From: Bog-473 sp963781955
Lineage (GTDB): Bacteria > Actinomycetota > Acidimicrobiia > Acidimicrobiales > RAAP-2
NCBI GenBank assembly: GCA_963781955.1
Contig: CAWAHU010000003.1
Coordinates: 372,001-436,000, forward strand
Length of the DNA stretch: 64,000 nt
Reading direction: 5' to 3'
This document shows positions 7,501-15,359 of the stretch, piece by piece. Position 1 is the first letter of the stretch, and each line of letters opens with the position of its first letter. A program made the translations under genes and the position numbers. Under the pieces are notes generated by a model, which saw only the letters and a list, made by a program, of their open reading frames with translations, was not told the DNA's origin and made no database searches.

Positions 7501-8977
7501 CCTGGTGCTCGTTGAGGTAATCGGCGGTCTGCTGCCAATAGCTCGGAATACTGGAGAAGCCGCCGGTGCGGTACAACTCCCCGGTCCAGAACGGGGCCGC
7601 CGCTACCGCCACGGCGGCCACGACGAGGCCGGCGAGGACCGCCCGGATGCTCCGCGCGTCACGGAACTTTCCGAAACCGCGCCACGACGTCTGCGTCAAC
7701 CCCGTGACGGCGGCGGCGACGCCGAGCGCGAGCGGGAGCGCCACGTCGGGCGCGAACTTGCTGACGTTGCGGAAGGGCGCGAGCGACCCCTGGAGGAGTT
7801 GTTGGACCTGGTGGGAGAACAACCCGCCCATGGCACCCGAGTAGCCCGACGCGATGACTATGACCCCGAAGGCGAACGATGCGACCAGGAACAGGCGCTC
7901 GGGGATCCGACGACACAGTCCGACCAACCCGACCGCGACCACCGTGGCCGAGCCGAGGACCACCACCGGCACCGACACCAGCATCCAGGGCCCGCGCAGC
8001 AGCGGCCCGCCGATGTTGAAGTAATTGATCCAGAACGAGGCTCCCCGGACAGCCTCGAAGGCCGAGGTCGTGCTGGTGGTAAGGGCGGACGTCTCGGTGT
8101 AGGGCAGGTAGTTGTACCCGAAGTGCCCGATGAAGGCGAGTGGCACCAGCCACCAGAAGCAGGCCATGGCGACGGCCACGACCCACCAGCCGGCCAGCGA
8201 GCGCCTCCGCGGGCCTGGCCGGCGCGTGAAGAACCAGATGATCCCGAGCGGGATTACGGCCAGGGTGACCGCGGCGTTGACGCTTCCCATGAGCGCGACG
8301 GCCACGCCGGATCGGGCCGCGGCCCGCCGCGTCGAACCCTCGCGCGAACCGATCACGAGCGGCCGGAGCATCCACGGGAGGAAGGCCGCCGCCAGAAGGT
8401 CCCCCGAGGTGGACACGTAGGTGACGAAGATGGGGGCCGTGCAGTAGACGACCCCGGCGAGGACGCGAGTCCAGCGAACGCCGATCCCGAGCGCCTCGGC
8501 CAGGCGGATGGCTCCCCAGCAGGAGATCGTCAGGATGGTCGCCAGCCAGATGCGCTCGGCCAGCCACACGGGGACGTGTAGGAGATGCGTGAGCAGGAAG
8601 AACACGCCCATCGGCCACAAGAAGCCGAGTCCCGGCTCGACCGTGCCCCCAAATACGTTGGTGTTCCACAAGTGGAGGAGGGACTTGAAGTAGACGACCG
8701 GCGCCGCGACCAGCGGGAGCTTGGTGTCGAATTCCACGAGTCCCGGCGACTGGGCGACGGTGACGATCAGGAAGCAGACGGCGACGACGACCAGGGCCCG
8801 CCGGCTGAGCGGCGTTGTCTCGAGGGCGCCGGCGCGCGACCACCATTGGCGCAGCCGGTCGCCAGACCGGCTCCGTGCCGGGGCCGAGCCGTTGTGCCGG
8901 CCGTTCTGCCCGTTGAGCCCGGAAGGCTGGTCCGGCGACGCCTCCCGAGTTTCGGACTCCCGGGTGAAGATGGTCAT
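4541..8977 (-). CDS. aftD: AftD-like alpha-(1->3)-arabinofuranosyltransferase
   Basis: A 1478-residue GT-C membrane protein, the size of mycobacterial AftD (about 1400). Many membrane helices cover residues 60-470. A long extracytoplasmic part follows (about 480-1270) with two segments that look like galactose-binding/F5-8C carbohydrate modules (about 730-870 and 950-1080). Further helices lie near the C-terminus (about 1280-1460). AftD adds alpha-1,3 arabinofuranose branches to arabinan using decaprenyl-phosphoryl-arabinose. A run of twelve Asn-Thr-Thr units sits at about residues 1208-1244, just before the last membrane block. Its start overlaps the stop of the methyltransferase by 4 bp (ATGA), so translation is probably coupled. 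Confidence 0.85.
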   Translation of the reverse strand: MTIFTRESETREASPDQPSGLNGQNGRHNGSAPARSRSGDRLRQWWSRAGALETTPLSRRALVVVAVCFLIVTVAQSPGLVEFDTKLPLVAAPVVYFKSLLHLWNTNVFGGTVEPGLGFLWPMGVFFLLTHLLHVPVWLAERIWLATILTISCWGAIRLAEALGIGVRWTRVLAGVVYCTAPIFVTYVSTSGDLLAAAFLPWMLRPLVIGSREGSTRRAAARSGVAVALMGSVNAAVTLAVIPLGIIWFFTRRPGPRRRSLAGWWVVAVAMACFWWLVPLAFIGHFGYNYLPYTETSALTTSTTSAFEAVRGASFWINYFNIGGPLLRGPWMLVSVPVVVLGSATVVAVGLVGLCRRIPERLFLVASFAFGVIVIASGYSGAMGGLFSHQVQQLLQGSLAPFRNVSKFAPDVALPLALGVAAAVTGLTQTSWRGFGKFRDARSIRAVLAGLVVAAVAVAAAPFWTGELYRTGGFSSIPSYWQQTADYLNEHQGHNNSLLVPGSSFAYNTWGNPVDEPLQALTSKSVMWRNIIPIGSNGYNQMEDTVERALDAGVAAPGLSNYLAREGVKYVVERNDLDLKKTGAPPPAQVHQVLSEATGLTEVASFGSYLPLTQVEHGSLPVYDQYSYLHLRPVEIYRVDAAVPPVQSYPASNPVVISGSVSSVVPLSATGVLQDRAAVLAGDKYAKGVAQEPKASWAITDGNQRRVTTFGGVRYNESYVLGGQQELPGHLASVPDSYEVVSGIEHQAVEAPIGAQSVAASSFGPIPLYEEPSAGPAAAFDNDPKTAWSANLTHNSVGQWVSISFAKAIPMSSIKLTPIPGSTQQPTITRVELTTDKGSVVRNLPPGQKTYDLSVAPGDTKHLKVTLIGVRPAPVPLSGGILLSAGIRDIAIPGVSYAPRLRLPNDEAAAFSKASSQGAVVAFSRTLVDNNLALGLGSTDDPDMRREFSVPKTESVSAAGSAVAHPSAALEQMIHYFAPVPTGSLKVTASSTLGGLPKFSPQNLAEANTTEPWIANIGDKNPWIDVSWPGKRAVSEVQLTTSSAASIPTQVSITPAGGQTVVRSLPVKGGVLKFPTTVTDSLKIRFLQNQGHLSVTPNFGVGVPLPVGLYAVSVPGLLTVPDPGPNTSATFFIPCGKGPQVMVDGKGHDTSVFGTVGDLVNLKPVLVTMCTPQGGLVLQQGVHNFMTTDPYSQFLVSSFVMQPAHASTTNTTNTTNTTNTTNTTNTTNTTNTTNTTNTTNTTNTAGQRTVSVVHWTDESRTVHVGAGPATYIVMAQNFNPGWVAHLGTQQLQPVRIDGWQQGFLVPGGQAGTVTMGMQANGRFQLLLLLGALVLIGLLVLALYPVRRRVQPAALGRRRGNFWVLLAVSAVALVMVGGPWALAMVPLLAVARRWGQGPLALTAFVAFVVAGVCAAVHPAALNTNIAGALEAPAQVASVIALAAVLSALVADSWATRTASTDSTEITETEAVGEGQPHAG
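5247..5354. repeat. Twelve perfect copies of a 9-bp unit inside aftD
   Basis: The unit gtgttcgtc repeats twelve times without a mismatch. On the coding (minus) strand it gives Asn-Thr-Thr. Change in copy number would lengthen or shorten this linker without breaking the frame. Each unit also matches the N-X-S/T sequon pattern. Confidence 0.97.
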
Positions 8978-9723
8978 CGCCGTCGGAGGACGACGACCAG
9001 GTTCCAGGTGGCGACCTCCCGGACCCCCGGTACGGATACCAGCGGCTTCGTCCAGCGGGGGTAGTAGCGAGGGAAGGCGTCGAGCAGGTCGGCGTCGTCA
9101 CGGTTGCGCACCCACGGGAGCACGTCGGCGATGTCGAGGCGGAAGAGACTGGACCCGTAGCGGTTCTTCGGGGCCTCACCGTGCTTGCGCTCGTAGCGAT
9201 CCGCGGCCCGCTCCCCGCCGAGGAAGTGCCAGGGTGACGTCTCGTGGCCGCCGAACGGCGAGAGCCAGTTGGTGAAGGCCAGGAACATGACGCCGCCGGG
9301 CCGGATGACGCGCACCATCTCGTCGAGGAAGCGCCGCGGCTCTGTGACGTGCTCCAACACGTTCGACGAGTGGCTGACGTCGAACGTGGCATCGGCGAAG
9401 GGGAGGTTGAGACCGTCGCCGATGAGCCCGTAACCGAGCTTCTGCCCCTTGTCGGTCAGGGCGTCCCAGAAAGGCTCGACGAACACGCTCTGGGCACCGG
9501 CGCGCCGAAATGCCTCCGCGAAGTAGCCGGGCCCGCCTCCCACGTCCACAACCTTAGAACCGACCAGCGGAAAAAACTCCGCGACGAGTGATGCCGTGTC
9601 CGCGGCCAGCATGGAGTAGAAGCCGTCCGGGTCGTCGTACTGTGTACGGAATCCCTGCAAGAGCTGCACAGAACGACGGATCTCTCCGCTAAACGTCGTT
9701 TTCGAACTACTTCGTTGCGTCAT
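8974..9723 (-). CDS. SAM-dependent class I methyltransferase
   Basis: A 249-residue methyltransferase with the SAM-binding glycine loop VVDVGGGPGYF (residues 58-68), the post-II segment FADATFDVSHSSNVLEHV, and motif IRPGGVMFLAFTNW. This layout fits UbiE/methyltransferase-11-type enzymes. It starts at ATG 9723, overlapping the glycosyltransferase stop by 4 bp, and its own stop overlaps the aftD start by 4 bp. Position inside the glycan operon suggests O-methylation of a sugar or lipid-linked intermediate; the acceptor is not known. Confidence 0.88.
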   Translation of the reverse strand: MTQRSSSKTTFSGEIRRSVQLLQGFRTQYDDPDGFYSMLAADTASLVAEFFPLVGSKVVDVGGGPGYFAEAFRRAGAQSVFVEPFWDALTDKGQKLGYGLIGDGLNLPFADATFDVSHSSNVLEHVTEPRRFLDEMVRVIRPGGVMFLAFTNWLSPFGGHETSPWHFLGGERAADRYERKHGEAPKNRYGSSLFRLDIADVLPWVRNRDDADLLDAFPRYYPRWTKPLVSVPGVREVATWNLVVVLRRR

Positions 9724-10814
9724 CGTCTCACCTGGGGCCTGTTCGTCGCGACGGAGGTCAGGACAGCCTCCCACCGGTCGACGAAGCAGTCCCAGCTGAA
9801 CTCCCGCGAGCGCTCCAAGGCGGCCTCCCCCATGGCGCGGCGGCGCTCGTCGTCGTTCACGAACCCGACCAGCGCCTTGGCGAACGCCTCGACCAGCTCC
9901 GACTCCGGGGCCCTGACCAGGACCCCGGTGGACCCGTCCACGACGGCATCCCTGATTCCCGGGGCCTCGATCGCCACGGCCGGGGTGCCCAGCGTGGCCG
10001 CCTCGAGCATGGAGAGCCCCCAACCCTCGTGGTGCGACGTGCTCAGGGCGGCCCAGGCACGTCCGAGCAGGTCCGACTTCTCCTCGTCGCTCACCCGGCC
10101 CACCACGTCGACCCGGGGGATGGACGACGCCTGCAGGCGCAGGGCCTCGAGCTCGGGGCCGTCGCCGGCCACGACCAGGCGTCCGGGGATCGCCGCACCG
10201 GCCCGCTCCCATGCCTCGAGAAGCAGGTCGATCCGCTTGTGGGGGACGAGCCGGTTGAGCGAGACGAACAGGGGCTCGGCCGCCTTCTGCGGCGCCGGCC
10301 CCGGCGGGATGTCGACACCGCATTCGATGACGTCGATCCGCTCGCGGTCGATGCCGATGGCCACCAGCGCCTCGGCCGTCGAGGACGAGATCGCCACGAA
10401 GCGCCGCCTGCGGTACACGGCCGGCATGACGTAGCGCTCGACCGCGCTGCAGGCCGCAGCCAACGGCGCCGGGAAGCGATCGCGCCATTGGTCGGTGTGG
10501 ACGTGGTTGACCAGGCACACCGACGGACGGCGACGCCACAACGGCGAGAAGTACGGCATGCCGTTCTCCGCGTCGATGAGCACGTCGACGTCGCGCAATC
10601 GCGTGGCGCACTTCCATGGTGCCAGGGCGTACTGCGAGTACGTGCCACCGGCCTCGATCACGTCGTAGGCGTGCTCCGACACCGGCCCGCCGCACACGAG
10701 GGTCACCTGATGACCACGCGCGGCGAGGCCGCTCAGTAGGTGGTCGACCAGCACCTCGGCTCCGCCGGCGGACGGGTTCGCCAGGTCCCGCCACGTCACT
10801 GCCGCAATCTTCAT
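9720..10814 (-). CDS. GT4-family glycosyltransferase
   Basis: A 364-residue GT-B glycosyltransferase. The N-terminal domain starts MKIAAVTWRD and has the acceptor-side loop SAGGAEVLVDHL. The C-terminal nucleotide-sugar domain contains SLNRLVPHKRIDLLLEAW, VVAGDGPE and the GT4 signature EGWGLSMLE (residues 263-271, E-x7-E). ATG 10814 is chosen because it gives the canonical N-terminus and a 4-bp ATGA overlap with the preceding GT2; the longer open frame upstream has no family similarity. It likely transfers one sugar in assembly of the envelope glycan completed by AftD. Confidence 0.9.
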   Translation of the reverse strand: MKIAAVTWRDLANPSAGGAEVLVDHLLSGLAARGHQVTLVCGGPVSEHAYDVIEAGGTYSQYALAPWKCATRLRDVDVLIDAENGMPYFSPLWRRRPSVCLVNHVHTDQWRDRFPAPLAAACSAVERYVMPAVYRRRRFVAISSSTAEALVAIGIDRERIDVIECGVDIPPGPAPQKAAEPLFVSLNRLVPHKRIDLLLEAWERAGAAIPGRLVVAGDGPELEALRLQASSIPRVDVVGRVSDEEKSDLLGRAWAALSTSHHEGWGLSMLEAATLGTPAVAIEAPGIRDAVVDGSTGVLVRAPESELVEAFAKALVGFVNDDERRRAMGEAALERSREFSWDCFVDRWEAVLTSVATNRPQVRR

Positions 10815-11962
10815 GCGGACAGCGAGATCTCCTGTCGGGTCGAGACGTTCTGACGGCTCCGGTCCGCTCTGACTGCCTCCCAACCTCCGACTGGTGGGTG
10901 CGTGCTGATGTCGATTTCGCCATCCGCCGCGATGGCGAGCCCTCCGTGCTCCCCGTCGATCCACTGAAATGGGGCGACGTCGACCAACTCCTCGAACGAC
11001 ACGGAGCGCTCCATGATGACCAGCTTCGTCGGGAGTTTCCGCAGCCGGGCGGCCATCGCGTGCACCTCGAGCGGGCCGCAGAGCGGCAGCAGCACCAGGG
11101 CGTGGCCCTCGGCGGGTCCCATGAGGATCGGGAACGTCGGGCCGAGCGCGCGGCGCAACTCCCCCACGACCCACGAGGAAGACCGGCGCCGCTCCCCGTG
11201 GTCCGGTGTCACGGCCAGAGCCGGGAGGCGTGACCACTCACGGCGCCTGCTCAGGCTCAGCACGTCACGGGTCATCGAGAGCGGGTCGACCAGAGTGCGC
11301 ACCCGGCTGCTGCCCACCTCGCGCCAGCGGACGGCGATCTCACTGATGTCCATCTGCAGTCGCTGCGCCAAGTGGAGCACCTCGACGTCGAAGGCGAAGC
11401 GCTCCACCGTCAACAGGTGGAACAAGATCCGCGCCATCGGGGTCCGGAACGCCTTGAACCCGCACTGGGTGTCACGGAACGGCATGTTGGTCAGCGCGCC
11501 CACCAGCATGTTGAACGATCGGCCCATCATCTTGCGCTGCAGGCCGTCGCTGACGACCACCGACTCTGCGTGCGAGCGCGACCCGATCGCCACGTCGGCC
11601 GATGCGATGGCACTGACGAGTTGTGGGATCTGGCTCGGGTCGACCGACATGTCGGCGTCCATGAAGAGGACCACGGGCGCGGTGGCCGCGGCCGTGCCCA
11701 GTTTGACTGCTGCTCCCTTTCCGGAGTTGTTGTGGTGCCGGAGCACACGCAGGAGAGGGAACGTCGAGGCGAAGAGCTCTTCCGCCTTCACCGCGGTGTC
11801 ATCAGTGCTCCCGTCGTCGACGATGATCAGCTCGGTCGTCCTGGCGCACAGCACGCCCTCCTGTACGGCGGCGTGGAACATCCCGGCATGCTGCGCCAGT
11901 CGTCGTGACTCGTTGAAGGCCGGAATGATTACCGAAATGCGAGCGGCGTCAGCAGCCTGCAT
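10811..11962 (-). CDS. GT2 glycosyltransferase, polyprenyl-phosphate sugar synthase-like
   Basis: A 383-residue protein, first gene of the operon. Residues 8-240 form a GT2 domain: SVIIPAFNESRR, LIIVDDGSTDDT, the DAD metal motif at 102-104 and DTQCGFKAFR around 164-173. The last features recall dolichyl/polyprenyl-phosphate glucose or mannose synthases (ALG5/DPM type). Unlike those, it carries about 120 extra C-terminal residues without a clear domain and no membrane helix. It probably charges a lipid phosphate with a hexose for later periplasmic transfer. The donor sugar cannot be read from sequence. Confidence 0.88.
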   Translation of the reverse strand: MQAADAARISVIIPAFNESRRLAQHAGMFHAAVQEGVLCARTTELIIVDDGSTDDTAVKAEELFASTFPLLRVLRHHNNSGKGAAVKLGTAAATAPVVLFMDADMSVDPSQIPQLVSAIASADVAIGSRSHAESVVVSDGLQRKMMGRSFNMLVGALTNMPFRDTQCGFKAFRTPMARILFHLLTVERFAFDVEVLHLAQRLQMDISEIAVRWREVGSSRVRTLVDPLSMTRDVLSLSRRREWSRLPALAVTPDHGERRRSSSWVVGELRRALGPTFPILMGPAEGHALVLLPLCGPLEVHAMAARLRKLPTKLVIMERSVSFEELVDVAPFQWIDGEHGGLAIAADGEIDISTHPPVGGWEAVRADRSRQNVSTRQEISLSA

Positions 11963-12302
11963 GAGTCCCTCCCCCCTTCAGAGCGCTTCCAGGCCGCGAC
12001 GATACGGCGTATGGCCAAACCCCCGCCGGTCGGCCCCTAGGGTGCCAACCGACCACGCACTCCCCCATAAGGTTCCTCCTCCCCCAACGCAAGACCCGAA
12101 CGGTAATCCGCTCACGCTCTCAGGTCCACCGGTTTTCTATCGCGCCGACGCGACTTTTTCGAGTCGCGTCGGGAACGTGCGCCGCCACCTCCCGTTGCTT
12201 GTGTGGGCCCTGTGGCGATTGACGGTCCGTGGCGTAGAATCACGTGATCGCGACGCCACCTCGGAGTGGTGGCGTCGACGAGGTTGGGAGGCGGGCGCAG
12301 GG
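11963..12302. other. Divergent promoter region between the glycan operon and the flippase-like gene
   Basis: About 340 bp without a supportable gene. It must hold promoters for both directions. The one clear structure is the perfect inverted repeat at 12146-12171, listed separately. Low-complexity C-rich DNA covers 12040-12120. Confidence 0.6.
12146..12171. promoter_or_regulatory. Perfect 10-bp inverted repeat
   Basis: CGACGCGACT (12146-12155) and its exact complement (12162-12171) flank a six-base TTTTCG loop. It sits between two divergent envelope transcription units. It could be an operator or an RNA hairpin in the flippase leader; there is no T-tract after it on either strand. Confidence 0.45.
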
Positions 12303-13652
12303 GTGTCGCGCGTGCGTGAGGACTCAGGTGAAAGGGCGCGCCCGGCAGAGGCTGACGACGTCGGCCCCCTGGCCGATGCCGACGGGCCCGCACCGGCACG
12401 CGGGATCCGCGCCACCGCCAAGGGCATGGTGCTCTGGGCGGGCACGGTCTCCATCGGCTTCTCGACAGTGGTGCTGCTCGCCGTCCTGTCCCGCCACCTC
12501 CACCACGAGGGGTTCGCCGCCCTCTCAACTCTCTTCGGCCTCTTCTTCGTCGCGTCGCTGATCCCCTCGGGCTTCCCGCTCCGCTCTGCTGCGCTGGCCG
12601 TCGACGGGGCAGCCCCGATGCGGATGACGGCCCGCCACACAGCCCTGTACTGCTTGATCGGCGCGGTGGTTTCCCCGGTCATCGCCTTCCTGCTCCACCT
12701 ACCGGTCCTGGCCGTCGTGTTCGTGTCGGCCCAGGTCATCATCGCCATCCCCCTGTCGATGAAACGGGGATTGCTGATTGCGGCCCACCGGTTCGACGCC
12801 ATGGGGGCGAACCAGTTCATCGAGAGTGCAACCCGTATTGGAATCGGGATACTGCTCGGGTTGCAATGGGGATTGACAGGCGTGTCGGCGGGGCTGGCGC
12901 TGGCGGAGGTGGTGGCGCTCCTCGCCGTCCCCGGTCAGGCCCCGTTCGCGGTCCGTACCCAGCGGCAGATGACGTCCCTGCTCGACACGTGGCTGGCGCT
13001 CGTCCTTTTGGGCCTGTTCGTCCAGCTGGACATCCTGCTGGCACCCCGCGTCATGCACCACCCCTCGGCGACCCGGTACGACCTGGCGGCCGTGCCGGCG
13101 AAGGGCGTCTACCTGCTGCTCGTCGCCGTCAGCACCCTGATCTTCCCCTACGTCCGGGTCCACGCCAAGCGCCGAACGGTGGTCTTCGCCGCCGGCGCGA
13201 CGATGGGAATCGGCCTGGCGGTCTCGGTCCTGATCGTCGCCATGCGGGGCACGATCGCCACCGTCCTCGGACAGAACGTCGCCTCGGCGCCCCTCCTGCT
13301 CGCCCTCGGCATCTCCATGTCCGTCGCCGGGGCCACCGGGATCGTGATCAACGGCGGCATCGCCCTCGGCGTGTCGCGGCCCTGGCCGCCTCTCGTACTC
13401 GGGATGATCGTCATCGCCGGCTGCGAGTACTTCAAGCCCAACAGTTGGGAGTTCGGCCTCGTCGTGCTGGCGTCGCAGCTGGGCACGTTGGTGCTCACCG
13501 CCTGGGTCTGCCTCCGCTGGCATCCCTCAGTCGCCGCCGAGCGCCGCCACAACGCGCCGCTCATGCGCTTCGGCCGGTGGACCTACGCCAACCTGCAACA
13601 CCTCATCACGACGCCGGTCCAGGGTTCCCCACCTGTTGAAGAGGCCTACTGA
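12303..13652 (+). CDS. Polysaccharide flippase-like polytopic membrane protein
   Basis: A 449-residue integral membrane protein with about 12 hydrophobic segments from residue 40 on (for example MVLWAGTVSIGFSTVVLLAV and LALVLLGLFVQLDILLAP). Length, helix count and the charged pattern fit MATE/MVF/PST-type flippases that move lipid-linked saccharides across the membrane. The first 35 residues are polar. I chose GTG 12303 because GGGAGG lies about ten bases upstream; ATG 12426 is a possible shorter start. Divergent placement next to the glycan operon supports export of its lipid-linked product. Family assignment rests on topology rather than a signature motif. Confidence 0.72.
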   Translation: MSRVREDSGERARPAEADDVGPLADADGPAPARGIRATAKGMVLWAGTVSIGFSTVVLLAVLSRHLHHEGFAALSTLFGLFFVASLIPSGFPLRSAALAVDGAAPMRMTARHTALYCLIGAVVSPVIAFLLHLPVLAVVFVSAQVIIAIPLSMKRGLLIAAHRFDAMGANQFIESATRIGIGILLGLQWGLTGVSAGLALAEVVALLAVPGQAPFAVRTQRQMTSLLDTWLALVLLGLFVQLDILLAPRVMHHPSATRYDLAAVPAKGVYLLLVAVSTLIFPYVRVHAKRRTVVFAAGATMGIGLAVSVLIVAMRGTIATVLGQNVASAPLLLALGISMSVAGATGIVINGGIALGVSRPWPPLVLGMIVIAGCEYFKPNSWEFGLVVLASQLGTLVLTAWVCLRWHPSVAAERRHNAPLMRFGRWTYANLQHLITTPVQGSPPVEEAY

Positions 13653-13844
13653 GGGAGAGGGCCCGCTGGCCGCGGCGAGGGCGTGTCCCAGCGGGCGCGC
13701 CCGCTGGCCTATCCTGGGGGGCGGGTACGAGGCCTCCGACAGAGGTCGGAGCCGTGCGTTGCGCTGCCGCCGTCCGGCCCACCGAGGATGTGCGCGTCCG
13801 CGCACGTCCATCCGTTGGATCTACCGGAAGGAAAAGGAGCAGAC
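13653..13844 (+). promoter_or_regulatory. ahcY leader with two stable hairpins
   Basis: Before ahcY there is a hairpin CTCCGAC-AGAG-GTCGGAG (about 13734-13751) and a longer one at 13786-13809 (an 11-bp stem with one wobble and an almost closed loop), ending 35 bases before the ATG. The layout suggests a structured regulatory leader. I could not match it to the consensus of SAH, SAM-II or SAM-IV riboswitches, so no class is claimed. Confidence 0.4.
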
Positions 13845-15287
13845 ATGACCGCACCCGTCCCCCACAAGGTGGCCGACCTCTCGTTGGCCACGTTCGGCCG
13901 CAAGGAGATCGAACTGGCCGAGCACGAGATGCCCGGACTCATGGCCATGCGCGCGGAGTACGCCACTGCCCAGCCCCTGGCCGGGGCCCGCGTCACCGGC
14001 TCGCTGCACATGACCGTGCAGACGGCGGTGCTGATCGAGACCCTCACGGCTCTCGGGGCCGAGGTCCGCTGGGCCAGCTGCAACATCTTCTCGACACAGG
14101 ACCACGCCGCGGCGGCCGTCGTCGTCGGCCCCGGCGGGACGGTGGACGACCCCAACGGCGTCCCCGTCTTCGCCTGGAAGGGTGAGACCCTCGAGGAGTA
14201 CTGGTGGTGCACCGAGCAGGCCCTCGCATGGCCCGGCGAGGGTGGGCCCAACATGATCCTCGACGACGGTGGTGACGCCACGCTGCTGGTGCACAAGGGC
14301 GTCGAGTTCGAAAAGACTGGGGCGGTGCCCGACCCCTCCACCGCGGAGAGCGAGGAGTTCGCCGTCGTGCTCGCCCTCCTGGGGCGGAGCCTGGCGGAGG
14401 ACGCGGGCCGTTGGACGTCGATGGCCAACGGGATCAAGGGAGTGACCGAGGAGACGACCACCGGCGTGCACAGGCTGGCCGACATGGCCAAGCGCGGGGA
14501 GCTGCTGTTCCCCGCCATCAATGTGAACGACTCGGTGACCAAGTCGAAGTTCGACAACAAGTACGGCTGTCGCCACTCGCTGGTGGACGGGATCAACCGA
14601 GCCACCGACGTCCTCATCGGCGGCAAAGTCGCCGTTGTGTGCGGCTACGGCGACGTCGGCAAGGGCTGTGCCCAGTCACTGGCCGGCCAGGGTGCGCGAG
14701 TCGTGGTCACGGAGATCGACCCGATCTGTGCCCTGCAGGCGGCCATGGAGGGGTACAAGGTCACCACGCTCGAGGACGTGCTGCCCGAGGCCGACATCAT
14801 CATCACCACCACCGGCAACAAGGACATCATCCGGGCCGAGCACATGGCGGCCATGAAGCACCAGGCCATCGTCGGGAACATCGGTCACTTCGACAACGAG
14901 ATCGACATGGCCGGCCTGGCCAAGACCCCGGGCATCGAGCGGGTGAACATCAAGCCCCAGGTCGACAAGTGGGTCTTCCCCGACGGGCACGCCATCATCG
15001 TGCTGTCGGAGGGCCGGCTGCTGAACCTCGGGAACGCCACGGGGCACCCGAGCTTCGTCATGTCGAACTCGTTCACCAACCAGGTCATGGCGCAGATGGA
15101 GCTATTCACCCAGACCGGCCAGTACGTGAACGACGTCTACGTCCTGCCCAAGCACCTCGACGAGAAGGTGGCACGCATGCACCTCGACGCGCTGGGCGTG
15201 AGGCTCACCACGCTGACCCAGGAGCAGGCCGACTACATCGGCGTCCCCGTCGGGGGCCCCTACAAGCCGGACCACTACCGCTACTGA
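13845..15287 (+). CDS. ahcY: S-adenosylhomocysteinase
   Basis: A 480-residue NAD-dependent enzyme that splits S-adenosylhomocysteine to adenosine and homocysteine, removing the product inhibitor of methyltransferases. Visible signatures are the substrate-domain segment GARVTGSLHMTVQTAVL, CNIFSTQDHAAAA, the catalytic region FDNKYGCRHSLVDGI, the NAD-binding loop GYGDVGKGCAQS (267-278) and the conserved C-terminal KPDHYRY that closes the neighbouring subunit's NAD pocket. ATG 13845 has a strong AAGGAG site five bases upstream, so the longer open frame from 13683 is rejected. Its product homocysteine is the substrate of MetH, encoded 43 kb away. Confidence 0.98.
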   Translation: MTAPVPHKVADLSLATFGRKEIELAEHEMPGLMAMRAEYATAQPLAGARVTGSLHMTVQTAVLIETLTALGAEVRWASCNIFSTQDHAAAAVVVGPGGTVDDPNGVPVFAWKGETLEEYWWCTEQALAWPGEGGPNMILDDGGDATLLVHKGVEFEKTGAVPDPSTAESEEFAVVLALLGRSLAEDAGRWTSMANGIKGVTEETTTGVHRLADMAKRGELLFPAINVNDSVTKSKFDNKYGCRHSLVDGINRATDVLIGGKVAVVCGYGDVGKGCAQSLAGQGARVVVTEIDPICALQAAMEGYKVTTLEDVLPEADIIITTTGNKDIIRAEHMAAMKHQAIVGNIGHFDNEIDMAGLAKTPGIERVNIKPQVDKWVFPDGHAIIVLSEGRLLNLGNATGHPSFVMSNSFTNQVMAQMELFTQTGQYVNDVYVLPKHLDEKVARMHLDALGVRLTTLTQEQADYIGVPVGGPYKPDHYRY

Positions 15288-15311
15288 GCCGAGTCGGAGC
15301 CGGGAGAGGTC

Positions 15312-15349
15312 GGCCGCGCTCCGTCGCCACGCGGCGACGGAGCGCGGCC
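15312..15349. terminator. 17-bp hairpin between convergent ahcY and the Mca-like gene
   Basis: A perfect 17-bp GC-rich stem (15312-15328 with 15333-15349) around a four-base loop lies in the 72-bp gap between two convergent genes. No T-run follows, as is common for actinobacterial bidirectional terminators. Confidence 0.75.
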
Positions 15350-15359
15350 CGGCCCCGGT

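Noticed and set aside
13653..13844. Known SAM or SAH riboswitch before ahcY
   Set aside because: The conserved cores of SAH, SAM-II and SAM-IV elements could not be matched; only a generic structured leader is reported.
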